A stretch of DNA of 64,000 nt from NCBI GenBank assembly GCA_030637515.1, contig DAOWGM010000164.1, forward strand, positions 1-64,000, given 5' to 3'. A program made the position numbers and the translations under genes. Below, piece by piece: positions 25,956 to 34,108 of this stretch (position 1 is its first letter; each line of letters starts with the position of its first letter). The notes beneath the pieces were generated by a model that ran no database searches, had not been told where the DNA came from, and worked only from the letters and a program-made list of their open reading frames with translations. The DNA is from Bacteroidales bacterium (GTDB taxonomy: Bacteria; Bacteroidota; Bacteroidia; Bacteroidales; UBA12077).

Positions 25956-28232
25956 ATGAAAGAAAGAAACTCGCAAACAATAGTTTTTAAATATACCATA
26001 AGTGGATTCATTATTGGACTTTTAACGGTATTATTTATTTTAGTAATAGACTTTTTTATTAAAAAGATAAGTTTCTCAGAAATTGTAAATCTACATAGGA
26101 GTAATCCTGTTTATTTAATTTTGGATTTAACCCCATTCGTATTGGCTTTTTATGCGTACATTCTAAGTAAAAAGTATGCTGCAGCATCTGATTCTTTGCA
26201 CAATTCATTAAAACACGAGTTTGATAAAAATCAAAAAATATTTCGTTTTGTCGAAAAAATAAGATTAGGCAAAATTGATACAGACTATAAAGTGCAGGGT
26301 TCTGATGATGTATTGGGTCAGTCAATATTGGATCTTAGAGATAACCTTAAAAAAAATCAGGAAGAGGAAGAGAAGAGAAGAAATGAAGATCAACAAAGAA
26401 ATTGGATAGCTGAAGGATTAGCTAAATTTGCTGATATTCTTAGAAAAGACACAGATAATATTGAGGAATTATCCTATAATTTAATTAGCAAGCTTGTAAA
26501 ATATATAAGTGCAAATCAAGGTGCACTGTTTATTATTGAAGATGAAGACAAAGCAGATAAACATTTAAAAATGACTGCTTGTTATGCTTATGAACGTCGA
26601 AAATACGCTGATAAGAGAGTTGAGTGGGGCGATGGTACTATTGGTGCTGTAATGTTGGAGCAGGAAACAGTATACATGACCGATGTTCCTGAAAGCTATG
26701 TGCAAATTACTTCTGGTCTTGGCGAGGCAACTCCAAAATGTCTTCTTGTTGTACCACTAAAATTTAATGATGATGTACATGGAGTAATTGAAATTGGAGC
26801 ATTTCAAAATATCGAAAAATATATTATTGAGTTTGTTGAAAAAGTTGCTGAAAGTGTTGCATCTACTATATCTAATGTGAAAATAAACACAAAAACAGCA
26901 ACGTTATTGAAAGAATCTCAGCTACAAGCTGAAACTTTAGCCGCTCAGGAAGAACAAATGCGTCAGAATATGGAAGAGCTGCAAGCCACGCAAGAGGAAG
27001 CAGCTAGGCAAAGTGAAAAATTTGTAACTTTTACAAATGCAGTAAATCATACATTGATTAGAGCAGAATATGACTATAACGGGACTCTTTTGTATGCAAA
27101 TACAAAGTTTCTTAAGAAAATGGGTTATGAAAAAAACTCAGATGTAGAAGGTCAAAACATATCCATGTTTGTAAATGAAAAAGATCAGGAGTGGTTTAAT
27201 AAAATATGGAATTCACTAGCAAAAGGAGGTAAGCATTTTGAGGGCGATATGAAACATGTAACCAAGCAGGGAAGGGACTTGTGGACAATGTCTTCATATA
27301 CTTGCATGCGTAAAGATGATGGTGAGGTTGATAAGATTCTGTTCCTTGCAATGGATACTACAGAGCAGAAAAAGCAAAGTTTAGATTATTTAGGCCAGAT
27401 AAATGCGCTTAATCAAGCAACAATAAAAGTAGACTTTTTGCCAACAGGAGACCTATTAGAATTTAATCAGAAATTTATTGATTTAATGCAATACTCGGTA
27501 TTTGAGTTGAAAGAAAAAAGTGTATTCGATTTTATTGATAAATCTGAACTTAATAAATTTCGAGAGATATGGGATGAAGTGTCGCAAGGAAAAACTTGGG
27601 AGGGTACTTTACGCCAGCGAACAAAAGAAGACAAAGAAATATGGGTTAGAGCTTCATTATCAGCAGTAAAAGATATGTATGATGATATAGCCAAAATAAT
27701 TTATATTGGAAATGATGAGACTCATAAAAAGCTAATGGAGATTGAGACTATAACACAAACTGAGTTACTAAAGAAACATGAAGAATCTTTACTTCAGCAT
27801 AAAGCTGATTTAAAAGCTCAGTTAAAACAAGCGAGGGAAGACGTAAAGTTACAGTTTAAAGAAATTGAAAAAGTACAAAAGCGTACAGAGCTTACTCTTC
27901 AAGGGGCTTCTGATGCTATAGTAACATTTGATCAAGCTGGAGTCGTAAAATTCTTTAATAAGGCAGCTCAAGAATTATGGGAAATTGATAAAGATGGTGT
28001 TATTGGTAGGAATATTAAAAAATTATTTCCGGAAGATAAATATGAAAATGATTTTATTAATTCATTGATAGATCCAAAAGCAGAAAAAATTATTGGTGAG
28101 CGAAAAGAAATAGATATTAAAAATATTAGTGGAGAAGAAATTTCTGTTATTATTGTTCTTTCGATGGCCAAATTGGAAGGTGAAACAACTTATACTGCTT
28201 TTATACAAAATATTTCAGTAGATTTATTTTAA
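25956..28232 (+). CDS. Membrane-anchored GAF/multi-PAS sensor without kinase domain
   Basis: A 758-residue protein with two N-terminal membrane segments (about 12-35 and 48-68), a linker with HAMP-like features (EKIRLGKIDTDYKVQGSDD), a GAF domain (about 155-310, NQGALFIIEDED, CLLVVPLKF), a coiled coil rich in Gln/Glu, and three PAS-type domains (about 345-470, 475-590, 640-755). It ends in the last PAS domain: no HisKA, HATPase, GGDEF, EAL or MCP signalling hairpin follows. It lies 126 bases after cheB. It could hand its signal to another kinase through the coiled coils, for instance the degenerate kinase; that is inference. Confidence 0.75.
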   Translation: MKERNSQTIVFKYTISGFIIGLLTVLFILVIDFFIKKISFSEIVNLHRSNPVYLILDLTPFVLAFYAYILSKKYAAASDSLHNSLKHEFDKNQKIFRFVEKIRLGKIDTDYKVQGSDDVLGQSILDLRDNLKKNQEEEEKRRNEDQQRNWIAEGLAKFADILRKDTDNIEELSYNLISKLVKYISANQGALFIIEDEDKADKHLKMTACYAYERRKYADKRVEWGDGTIGAVMLEQETVYMTDVPESYVQITSGLGEATPKCLLVVPLKFNDDVHGVIEIGAFQNIEKYIIEFVEKVAESVASTISNVKINTKTATLLKESQLQAETLAAQEEQMRQNMEELQATQEEAARQSEKFVTFTNAVNHTLIRAEYDYNGTLLYANTKFLKKMGYEKNSDVEGQNISMFVNEKDQEWFNKIWNSLAKGGKHFEGDMKHVTKQGRDLWTMSSYTCMRKDDGEVDKILFLAMDTTEQKKQSLDYLGQINALNQATIKVDFLPTGDLLEFNQKFIDLMQYSVFELKEKSVFDFIDKSELNKFREIWDEVSQGKTWEGTLRQRTKEDKEIWVRASLSAVKDMYDDIAKIIYIGNDETHKKLMEIETITQTELLKKHEESLLQHKADLKAQLKQAREDVKLQFKEIEKVQKRTELTLQGASDAIVTFDQAGVVKFFNKAAQELWEIDKDGVIGRNIKKLFPEDKYENDFINSLIDPKAEKIIGERKEIDIKNISGEEISVIIVLSMAKLEGETTYTAFIQNISVDLF

Positions 28233-28401
28233 CTAAAAAGTGTGATTTGGTTGCTGAGTATAAACTACAGGTCTTATTTATCCCCTTAAATAGACTTTTT
28301 ATATGAGGTTGTTATTCATTTTACTTTAAAATATCCATTAATAATTCTGATAAAATAATTTATATTTTACGTTTTTTAATCTTTCTCAAATTAAGAATCC
28401 T

Positions 28402-28409
28402 TATTTTTG
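28402..28409 (+). promoter_or_regulatory. Candidate -7 element for the phosphatase pair
   Basis: TATTTTTG matches TAnnTTTG and lies 20 bases before the 5'-nucleotidase start. No clear -33 TTG was found at the right distance. Confidence 0.4.
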
Positions 28410-28429
28410 AATTTCCTTAATTTCATATT

Positions 28430-30193
28430 ATGAAAAAACTACACTTAATTTTTTCGATAGCAATGATGATAGCCTTTTTAGGATGCACTGAGTCAATAGA
28501 AAGACCTCAGGAATATTCATTAATTCTTGTTGAAACAAGTGATGTGCATGGTGCAATTTTCGATTATGATTTTATTAATGACAGACAAGTGTCCGGTTCT
28601 TTATCGAAAGTTCATTCTTATGTAAAAGATCTTAAAAAAGACGAGAATGTTATTTTAATGGATAATGGTGATATTCTTCAAGGTCAACCCATTGTTTATT
28701 ATTATAACTTCGAAGATGTTACAGCACAGCATATTTGCTCGAAAGTAATGAATTACATGCAATACGATGTTGCTACAATTGGTAATCATGATATTGAGGC
28801 AGGTCATGCCGTTTATGATAAATTAAAAAATGAATTCAATTTTCCTTGGTTAGCTGCTAATGCGGTAAAAAAAGATGGCTCACCTTATTTTGACCCATAT
28901 AAAATTGTTCTGAAAGATGGAGTTAAAATAGCTGTATTGGGTTTAATTACTCCTGGGATACCAAAATGGTTGCCAGAAGAGCTTTGGTCGGGTATAGAAT
29001 TCGAAGATATGCTTGAGTCTGCTAAAAAGTGGGTTCCACGTATTTTAGAAAACGAGAATCCAGATTTATTAGTTGGTTTATTCCATGCCGGCTATGATTA
29101 TACATACGGAAATGTTGATTACGAAACATATAAAAATGAGAATGCGTCATTAATTGTAGCTGAACAGGTTCCTGGATTTGATATTGTTTTTGTTGGGCAC
29201 GATCATTATACATGGAATGAAAAAATTGAAAATATAAATGGTGATGAAGTTATTGTTTTAGGACCTAAGAATTCTGCAAAACAGGTTGTAACTGCAAATG
29301 TTAAGTTTAAGCTAAATGCCGAAGGAAAATACGAAAAGAACATTGTAGGAAATGTTGTTGAAATGAAAGAATTAAAAGCAGATTCCTTATTTAATATTGA
29401 ATTCGGGAATGAATTTAATAAAGTTAAGGAGTTTGTTTCTAAAGAAGTAGGTGTCTTTAGTAAAAGTGTAAGTACACATAAAGCTTTGTATGGACCATCA
29501 GAATTTATCGATTTAATTCATCATATTCAGTTGGAAATTAGCAATGCTGATATTTCATTAGCAGCACCTTTATCGTTTAATTCTGTAATTAATGAGGGAC
29601 CAGTTTATGTTAGAGATATGTTTAAACTGTACAGGTTTGAAAACTTTTTATATACAATAAATCTTACCGGTAGTGAAATTGATAAATATCTTGAATATTC
29701 TTTTGCAAATTGGTTTAATACCATGGAAAATGAGAATGATCACTTGTTGTTGTTTGAATCGAAAGAGAATGGTGATTCTAAAAAACAGAATTCTTATACC
29801 TTGTTAAATAATTTCTACAACTTTGATATTGCGGCAGGAATAAAATATACGGTTGATCTTACAAAACCTATAAATGATAAAGTTACTATTACATCAATGT
29901 CTGATAATAATAAGTTTTACATAGATAGTACATACATTGTTGCCGTAAATAGCTATCGCGGAAATGGTGGAGGTGATCATTTTACAGAAGGTGTCGGTTT
30001 ATCAAAAGAAGAATTAATTAATAGAAGAATTAATTCTACCGAAAAGGATTTAAGATATTATATGATGAAATGGATTGAAGAAGAAGGTATTATTGAACCG
30101 GAATTGAAAAATGAGTGGTCAGTAATTCCTGAAAATTGGTGGCTGAAAGCAAAAGCAAAAGATGAAAAACTATTAAACCCAGTTAAGAAATGA
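28430..30193 (+). CDS. 5'-nucleotidase / 2',3'-cyclic phosphodiesterase family lipoprotein
   Basis: A 587-residue UshA-like phosphoesterase. The N-terminus is a lipoprotein signal peptide with lipobox AFLGC. The metallophosphatase domain shows the two-metal motifs: SDVHGAIF, MDNGDILQGQP, TIGNHDIEAG, LFHAG and FVGHDHYTW. The C-terminal 5'-nucleotidase domain contains VAVNSYRGNGGGDHF, the substrate-binding segment. It would release phosphate from nucleotides at the cell surface or in the periplasm. Its last four bases overlap the start of the alkaline phosphatase gene (ATGA), so the two are co-translated as a phosphate- or nucleoside-scavenging pair. Confidence 0.9.
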   Translation: MKKLHLIFSIAMMIAFLGCTESIERPQEYSLILVETSDVHGAIFDYDFINDRQVSGSLSKVHSYVKDLKKDENVILMDNGDILQGQPIVYYYNFEDVTAQHICSKVMNYMQYDVATIGNHDIEAGHAVYDKLKNEFNFPWLAANAVKKDGSPYFDPYKIVLKDGVKIAVLGLITPGIPKWLPEELWSGIEFEDMLESAKKWVPRILENENPDLLVGLFHAGYDYTYGNVDYETYKNENASLIVAEQVPGFDIVFVGHDHYTWNEKIENINGDEVIVLGPKNSAKQVVTANVKFKLNAEGKYEKNIVGNVVEMKELKADSLFNIEFGNEFNKVKEFVSKEVGVFSKSVSTHKALYGPSEFIDLIHHIQLEISNADISLAAPLSFNSVINEGPVYVRDMFKLYRFENFLYTINLTGSEIDKYLEYSFANWFNTMENENDHLLLFESKENGDSKKQNSYTLLNNFYNFDIAAGIKYTVDLTKPINDKVTITSMSDNNKFYIDSTYIVAVNSYRGNGGGDHFTEGVGLSKEELINRRINSTEKDLRYYMMKWIEEEGIIEPELKNEWSVIPENWWLKAKAKDEKLLNPVKK

Positions 30194-31275
30194 GAAAACT
30201 AAGTATTATTGCAATTGTATTGCTGTTAAATATTACTTGCAACAGAGTTGATACATTAAATGAACCGCAAGTTAAAAAAGCAAAGAATGTAATTTTATTG
30301 ATTGGTGATGGAATGGGAGTTACTCAAATATATGCAGCAATGTCTGTTTCAGAAAAGCCTTTAGCAATTGAAAAATTTAAAAATATAGGTTTTCACAAAA
30401 CGTATTCTTTAACCGATTTTGTAACAGATTCCGGCGCTGGGGGAACAGCATTGTCAACTGGGAAGAAGACTAAAAATTATTGTATTGCTGTTGATTCAAC
30501 AGGAAAGCCCTTCAAAACTATATTAGAATATGCAGAAGAGAATCAGTTGGCAACCGGATTAGTATCAACAAGTTCAATCTTGCATGCTACACCAGCCTCT
30601 TTTATTGCTCATGATACATCACGTTATAATTATGAAAATATAGCACTTGACTTTTTAGATGTAGATATTGACTTGTTTATTGGTGGTGGAAAAAAGCAGT
30701 TTGCAAACAGAGAAGATAAATTGAATCTGATCGATTCTCTTAAGAAAAATCAATACTCCATAATTGATGGTTTGGCAAATCTGAATACTGAGTTTAAAGG
30801 AAAATTTGCTGTTTTTACAGCTGATGAGCATAATCCAGAGTATGCAGATGGCAGAGGAGAAATGTTACCAATTTCAACTGAAAAAGCTATTAAAATTTTA
30901 GATAAAAATGAAAATGGATTTTTCTTAATGGTAGAAGGTTCTCAGATTGACTGGGGAGGAGAAGAAAATGATATAGATTACGTAATATCTGAAATGATCG
31001 ATTTTGATAATGCAATAGCAAAAGCCCTTGAATTTGCAATAAAAGATGGAGAAACTCTTGTTATTATAACAGGTGATCATGAAACTGGAGGATTAGCAAT
31101 TATAGATGGAAATATGAACAATAAATCAATTGTGACAAGTTTTTCATCAGATTATCATACTGCAGTTATGGTTCCTATTTTCGCATTTGGTCCGGGAGCT
31201 GAAGAGTTTGGCGGAATTTATGAAAATACAGAGGTTTTTGAAAAAATGATGAAAGCATTTGGATTTAGTAAATAA
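30190..31275 (+). CDS. Alkaline phosphatase family lipoprotein
   Basis: A 361-residue alkaline phosphatase of the PhoA superfamily. It has a signal peptide with lipobox-like LNITC. Metal and catalytic motifs: ILLIGDGMGVTQIY (metal Asp), TDSGAGGTALSTG (catalytic Ser after Asp), MVEGSQIDWGGEEND and ITGDHETGGL (metal His/Asp), and a late DYHTAVMVPIFAFG with the final His. It overlaps the 5'-nucleotidase gene by four bases. It hydrolyses phosphate monoesters outside the cytoplasm, complementing its neighbour. No Pho-box-like element could be identified. Confidence 0.92.
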   Translation: MRKLSIIAIVLLLNITCNRVDTLNEPQVKKAKNVILLIGDGMGVTQIYAAMSVSEKPLAIEKFKNIGFHKTYSLTDFVTDSGAGGTALSTGKKTKNYCIAVDSTGKPFKTILEYAEENQLATGLVSTSSILHATPASFIAHDTSRYNYENIALDFLDVDIDLFIGGGKKQFANREDKLNLIDSLKKNQYSIIDGLANLNTEFKGKFAVFTADEHNPEYADGRGEMLPISTEKAIKILDKNENGFFLMVEGSQIDWGGEENDIDYVISEMIDFDNAIAKALEFAIKDGETLVIITGDHETGGLAIIDGNMNNKSIVTSFSSDYHTAVMVPIFAFGPGAEEFGGIYENTEVFEKMMKAFGFSK

Positions 31276-31293
31276 AACTATTTAATGTTAAAA

Positions 31294-31322
31294 AAAGACC
31301 CGGAAAAACTCCGGGTCTTTTC
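31294..31322. terminator. Bidirectional terminator
   Basis: AAAGACCCGG (31294-31303) pairs with CCGGGTCTTT (31311-31320) over a seven-base loop, with A and T tracts on the two flanks. It separates the convergent phosphatase operon (+) and sigma-factor operon (-). Confidence 0.88.
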
Positions 31323-31342
31323 TATTTTTCTTTTAGTAAGTA

Positions 31343-32428
31343 TTAATCAAGATCAACACTACCATATTTTGTTTTGATATTTACAATCGATTTTGTGCTG
31401 TTATCCTTTCCAATTAATCCTTCAATCTGAAGCGATGTGTTTTCTTTAATTCTGCTTAACCTATTTCCTTCAGGAAAGTCTATGTCTGCATATTTTGCAT
31501 ATCCTTTTAAATTATACGATGCATCCAGACTTATTCTAATATCTATATTTCCGTATTCATTCTCTATATCAATTTTTTCAAAACCTTCGGGAACATAATC
31601 AACGTTAAGATTTCCGTATCGGTTGTCAAAATCAAGCTTTTTAGTTATTTCATTAAATTCAAAATCTGTATAAGCTGAAGTGGTAACAAAGTTAGAAACA
31701 CTACCAATTCTGTATTCATCGTATTTCGATTCACAAACAATAGAACTTGCTTTATCAACAAACAATTTAGAATATTTTGTTATGGCAATAATGGCTTTGC
31801 TCTTTTCTATTTCCAGTTTTGAGTATTTTAAAGTTACATTTAACCATACACACTCATCAATTGTTCCTTTTGAGTAGGCAAGATAAACTTCGCTTAATGG
31901 CTTTGTATTCTTTCTTAAAATTTTGTTAATCTTCAAGTTACCATATTTTACAGATATTTTTGAATGTCCTGCAATCTCATTAATAAATACACTACCATAT
32001 CTGTTCGATAAATCAAGCTTAATATCTTTAGGGATATTCACTTTATAGTCAATGCTAAAATCTTTGCTGTCATCACCAAAAGAAAAGGTATTCCATTTGC
32101 TAAACTTATCATCTAATTCAGTAATAGCCTCAATTGTATTTCCAGACTGATTAAATTTTACATCAATAAGATCAATAAGTTCTTTTGCTTTATCTTCGTT
32201 CTTATGATCAACAGTGATAATAACATCAATACTAATCTTATCTTTATCCCAATTGTTAATATCTACATCTCCAAATTTATTTTGGATTATTAAGAGTGTA
32301 TTTGCATCAGCATCATAGTCTTTATGCAAATTTTTAGAGAATTCTTCACCAGCAGCAAATGCCGATGTAATTACTAATAATTGGACGATTATTAGTAATA
32401 GAGTGGATTTAAATTTCGGTGCTTTCAT
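31343..32428 (-). CDS. Exported DUF4097-like beta-helical protein
   Basis: A 361-residue protein with a signal peptide (LLLIIVQLLVITSAFAAG) and a body made of repeated short beta-strand units with recurring N(R/K/E)YG and KYSKL motifs (NRYGSVFI, VKYGNLKI, TKYSKLFV, NRYGNLNV, NEYGNIDI, TKYGSVDL). This pattern is typical of DUF4097/putative auto-transporter-adhesin-like proteins common in Bacteroidota, probably a beta-solenoid in the periplasm or outer membrane. It overlaps the anti-sigma gene by 20 bases and is therefore the third gene of the ECF sigma operon, a frequent arrangement. The function is not established. Confidence 0.75.
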   Translation of the reverse strand: MKAPKFKSTLLLIIVQLLVITSAFAAGEEFSKNLHKDYDADANTLLIIQNKFGDVDINNWDKDKISIDVIITVDHKNEDKAKELIDLIDVKFNQSGNTIEAITELDDKFSKWNTFSFGDDSKDFSIDYKVNIPKDIKLDLSNRYGSVFINEIAGHSKISVKYGNLKINKILRKNTKPLSEVYLAYSKGTIDECVWLNVTLKYSKLEIEKSKAIIAITKYSKLFVDKASSIVCESKYDEYRIGSVSNFVTTSAYTDFEFNEITKKLDFDNRYGNLNVDYVPEGFEKIDIENEYGNIDIRISLDASYNLKGYAKYADIDFPEGNRLSRIKENTSLQIEGLIGKDNSTKSIVNIKTKYGSVDLD

Positions 32429-32969
32429 AGTTTTCGGATTTTTGTTTATTTAAATTTTGTACTTGTTGTAATTGATTTAAAATTTGATTCATAACTTCAA
32501 CTTTAAGCTGATAATGTTGAATCATAGCATTTATTACTCTTTTATCATTTGGATTAACTGTAAGATCTTTTTTCAGGTTTTCATAAATAGAATCCATCTC
32601 ATTTAGCTCATACACTAATATCATTTTCTGCAAACTGTCTAAAGATTCACTTTTATTAATTTCTACATATTTCTCATTTACCAGATGTGTGTAGTACATT
32701 TCCACTTCGCCATATTCTGGTGAAATTTCGCTTAATGCAATACCCTTATTTATTTTCGTTTCATTAATATTATCATAAACCCATAATCCCGATAAAACAA
32801 CTAAAATTGCCACTGCTGCAGCTTTTAGAATATAACCGAAAGTAAAAGTTTTTTTCTTGCTATTCAGTTCGTTCAGCTTTTGCTCAAATCTTTCAAAGTG
32901 CCCATCATTCGGCTCATTTGTATTGAACAACTCTCGGTTTTTTTGTATTATGTTATCTAAATCATTCAT
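32409..32969 (-). CDS. Putative membrane anti-sigma factor
   Basis: A 186-residue protein with a cytoplasmic N-terminus, one transmembrane segment (about 47-63, ILKAAAVAILVVLSGLWVY) and a helical extracytoplasmic C-terminal domain. No zinc-binding HxxxCxxC motif is visible. The call rests on topology and position: it overlaps the ECF sigma gene by eight bases upstream and the exported DUF4097-like gene downstream. It probably holds the sigma factor inactive until an envelope signal arrives. Confidence 0.7.
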   Translation of the reverse strand: MNDLDNIIQKNRELFNTNEPNDGHFERFEQKLNELNSKKKTFTFGYILKAAAVAILVVLSGLWVYDNINETKINKGIALSEISPEYGEVEMYYTHLVNEKYVEINKSESLDSLQKMILVYELNEMDSIYENLKKDLTVNPNDKRVINAMIQHYQLKVEVMNQILNQLQQVQNLNKQKSENYESTEI

Positions 32970-33546
32970 ATTTAGTTGTTTTTTCTATTTGTTTTTCTTT
33001 TAAGCTTTCAATTAATTTCTTTTTTGCTCTTGCACATTGCGATCGCGATGTTGAACTACTAATGTTCATAATTTTACTTATTTCATCGTGATCATAACCT
33101 TCAATTAGGTAAAGCGATATTACAATTCTGTATCCATCAGGAAGATTATTTATTTCTTTTTTAATTTCTTCAATTTTCCATTGGATATCAAAAGTGTTCG
33201 CTTCTTTTTCTGCTTCCTTAATTTCATAAACAGAATCTTCCAGAGAATCAGTAATCAGTTTTCTTTTTCTTAGCTCATCAAGTGAATGATTAACTACAAT
33301 TCTTTTTAACCAGGCACCAAAACTGACTTCACCTTTATAGAAATTTATTTTTTCAAACGCTTTTAAGAACGACTCCTGCATAATATCTTCAGCTTCAAGG
33401 CTGTCATTTACAATGCGCAAGCAGGTATTGTACATTGCTTTGTAATATAATTTATACAATTGAAACTGAGCTTTTTGCTCACCCGATTTACACCGATCAA
33501 TTATATCCTGATGGATATTTGTATAAATACTTTCCTGTTTGTTCAT
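32962..33546 (-). CDS. ECF-type RNA polymerase sigma factor
   Basis: A 194-residue group 4 sigma factor. Region 2 is clear (LYKLYYKAMYNTCLRIVND, AEDIMQESFLKAFEKI, FGAWLKRIVVNHSLDELRK), followed by a linker and region 4 (INNLPDGYRIVISLYLIEGYDHDEISKIMN with the SSSTSRSQCARAKKKL recognition helix). It is the first gene of the leftward operon with its presumptive anti-sigma factor (8-base overlap) and the exported protein. Its divergent neighbour is the TonB-receptor leader ORF, so the 177-base gap holds both promoters. Confidence 0.93.
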   Translation of the reverse strand: MNKQESIYTNIHQDIIDRCKSGEQKAQFQLYKLYYKAMYNTCLRIVNDSLEAEDIMQESFLKAFEKINFYKGEVSFGAWLKRIVVNHSLDELRKRKLITDSLEDSVYEIKEAEKEANTFDIQWKIEEIKKEINNLPDGYRIVISLYLIEGYDHDEISKIMNISSSTSRSQCARAKKKLIESLKEKQIEKTTKYE

Positions 33547-33683
33547 ATTTCCAATTAAAAGACGGTATGAAATATTCTGTGCTGCATCACTGCATACAAT
33601 TTATGAAATATATATATGTTATTATCTATCAAGGTTGAGATTTAGAATAAAGTTAATTTAATAAAAGGTAAATTACTTTGTTC

Positions 33684-33713
33684 TTTGTTTGAATATAAAA
33701 AAGCTTAATTTTG
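33684..33713 (+). promoter_or_regulatory. Candidate promoter for the TonB-receptor locus
   Basis: TTTG at 33684-33687, an 18-base spacer and TAATTTTG at 33706-33713 fit the Bacteroidota -33/-7 pattern. The small ORF's ATG is at 33724, so the transcript would be nearly leaderless. Confidence 0.5.
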
Positions 33714-33723
33714 AGCCGTAATT

Positions 33724-34089
33724 ATGAATAGAGCTATAGTACATCAAAACCAATCTTTAATTTTCAGGCAATGGTCGCGAAAAAGTTATGCTATATTTGC
33801 TTCTTTAGGAAAAGAAGTTCAAATAGGTCATATTGATGTAGGTATATGTGAAAAAGCTATTGATAAAAATAACACAGAAAGATCATTTAAAAAGGATTGT
33901 ACTGATTCTTTACTAAATGAAACAGATGATCTTGATGAATTGACATTAGTAAATACTGATTTGCAGTTAATGTCTCTTCTTTCGATTACTTCAAATTCAG
34001 ATGAATCTTCGCAGCATTGCTGCAGCGCGAGTACAAAAAAATACATATATAATATAAACCTTACATCCTGTTTTGCAGGGTGCAGATAA
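33724..34089 (+). CDS. Small ORF sharing the N-terminal motif of the downstream TonB receptor
   Basis: A 121-residue protein of unknown function. Its segment SLIFRQWSRKSYAIFASLGKEV lines up with SLVFENWNAKNYSVFNTLKKVI at the N-terminus of the TonB receptor 19 bases downstream: S-L-(I/V)-F-x2-W-x2-K-x-Y-(A/S)-(I/V)-F-x2-L-x-K. After that the two diverge: the receptor continues into a hydrophobic signal segment, while this ORF has an acidic, Ser/Thr/Leu-rich middle and a Cys-containing end (HCCSAST, CFAGC) without a membrane segment. It looks like a duplicated receptor leader that became a separate small gene, perhaps a regulatory or translation-coupling ORF. The frame is open throughout and ends immediately before the receptor. 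Confidence 0.55.
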   Translation: MNRAIVHQNQSLIFRQWSRKSYAIFASLGKEVQIGHIDVGICEKAIDKNNTERSFKKDCTDSLLNETDDLDELTLVNTDLQLMSLLSITSNSDESSQHCCSASTKKYIYNINLTSCFAGCR

Positions 34090-34108
34090 TTATTAAATAA
34101 TTTGAAAA

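Noticed and set aside
33547-33723. Cobalamin riboswitch upstream of the TonB receptor
   Set aside because: No recognisable B12-box or multi-helix GC-rich structure; the promoter candidate leaves almost no leader.
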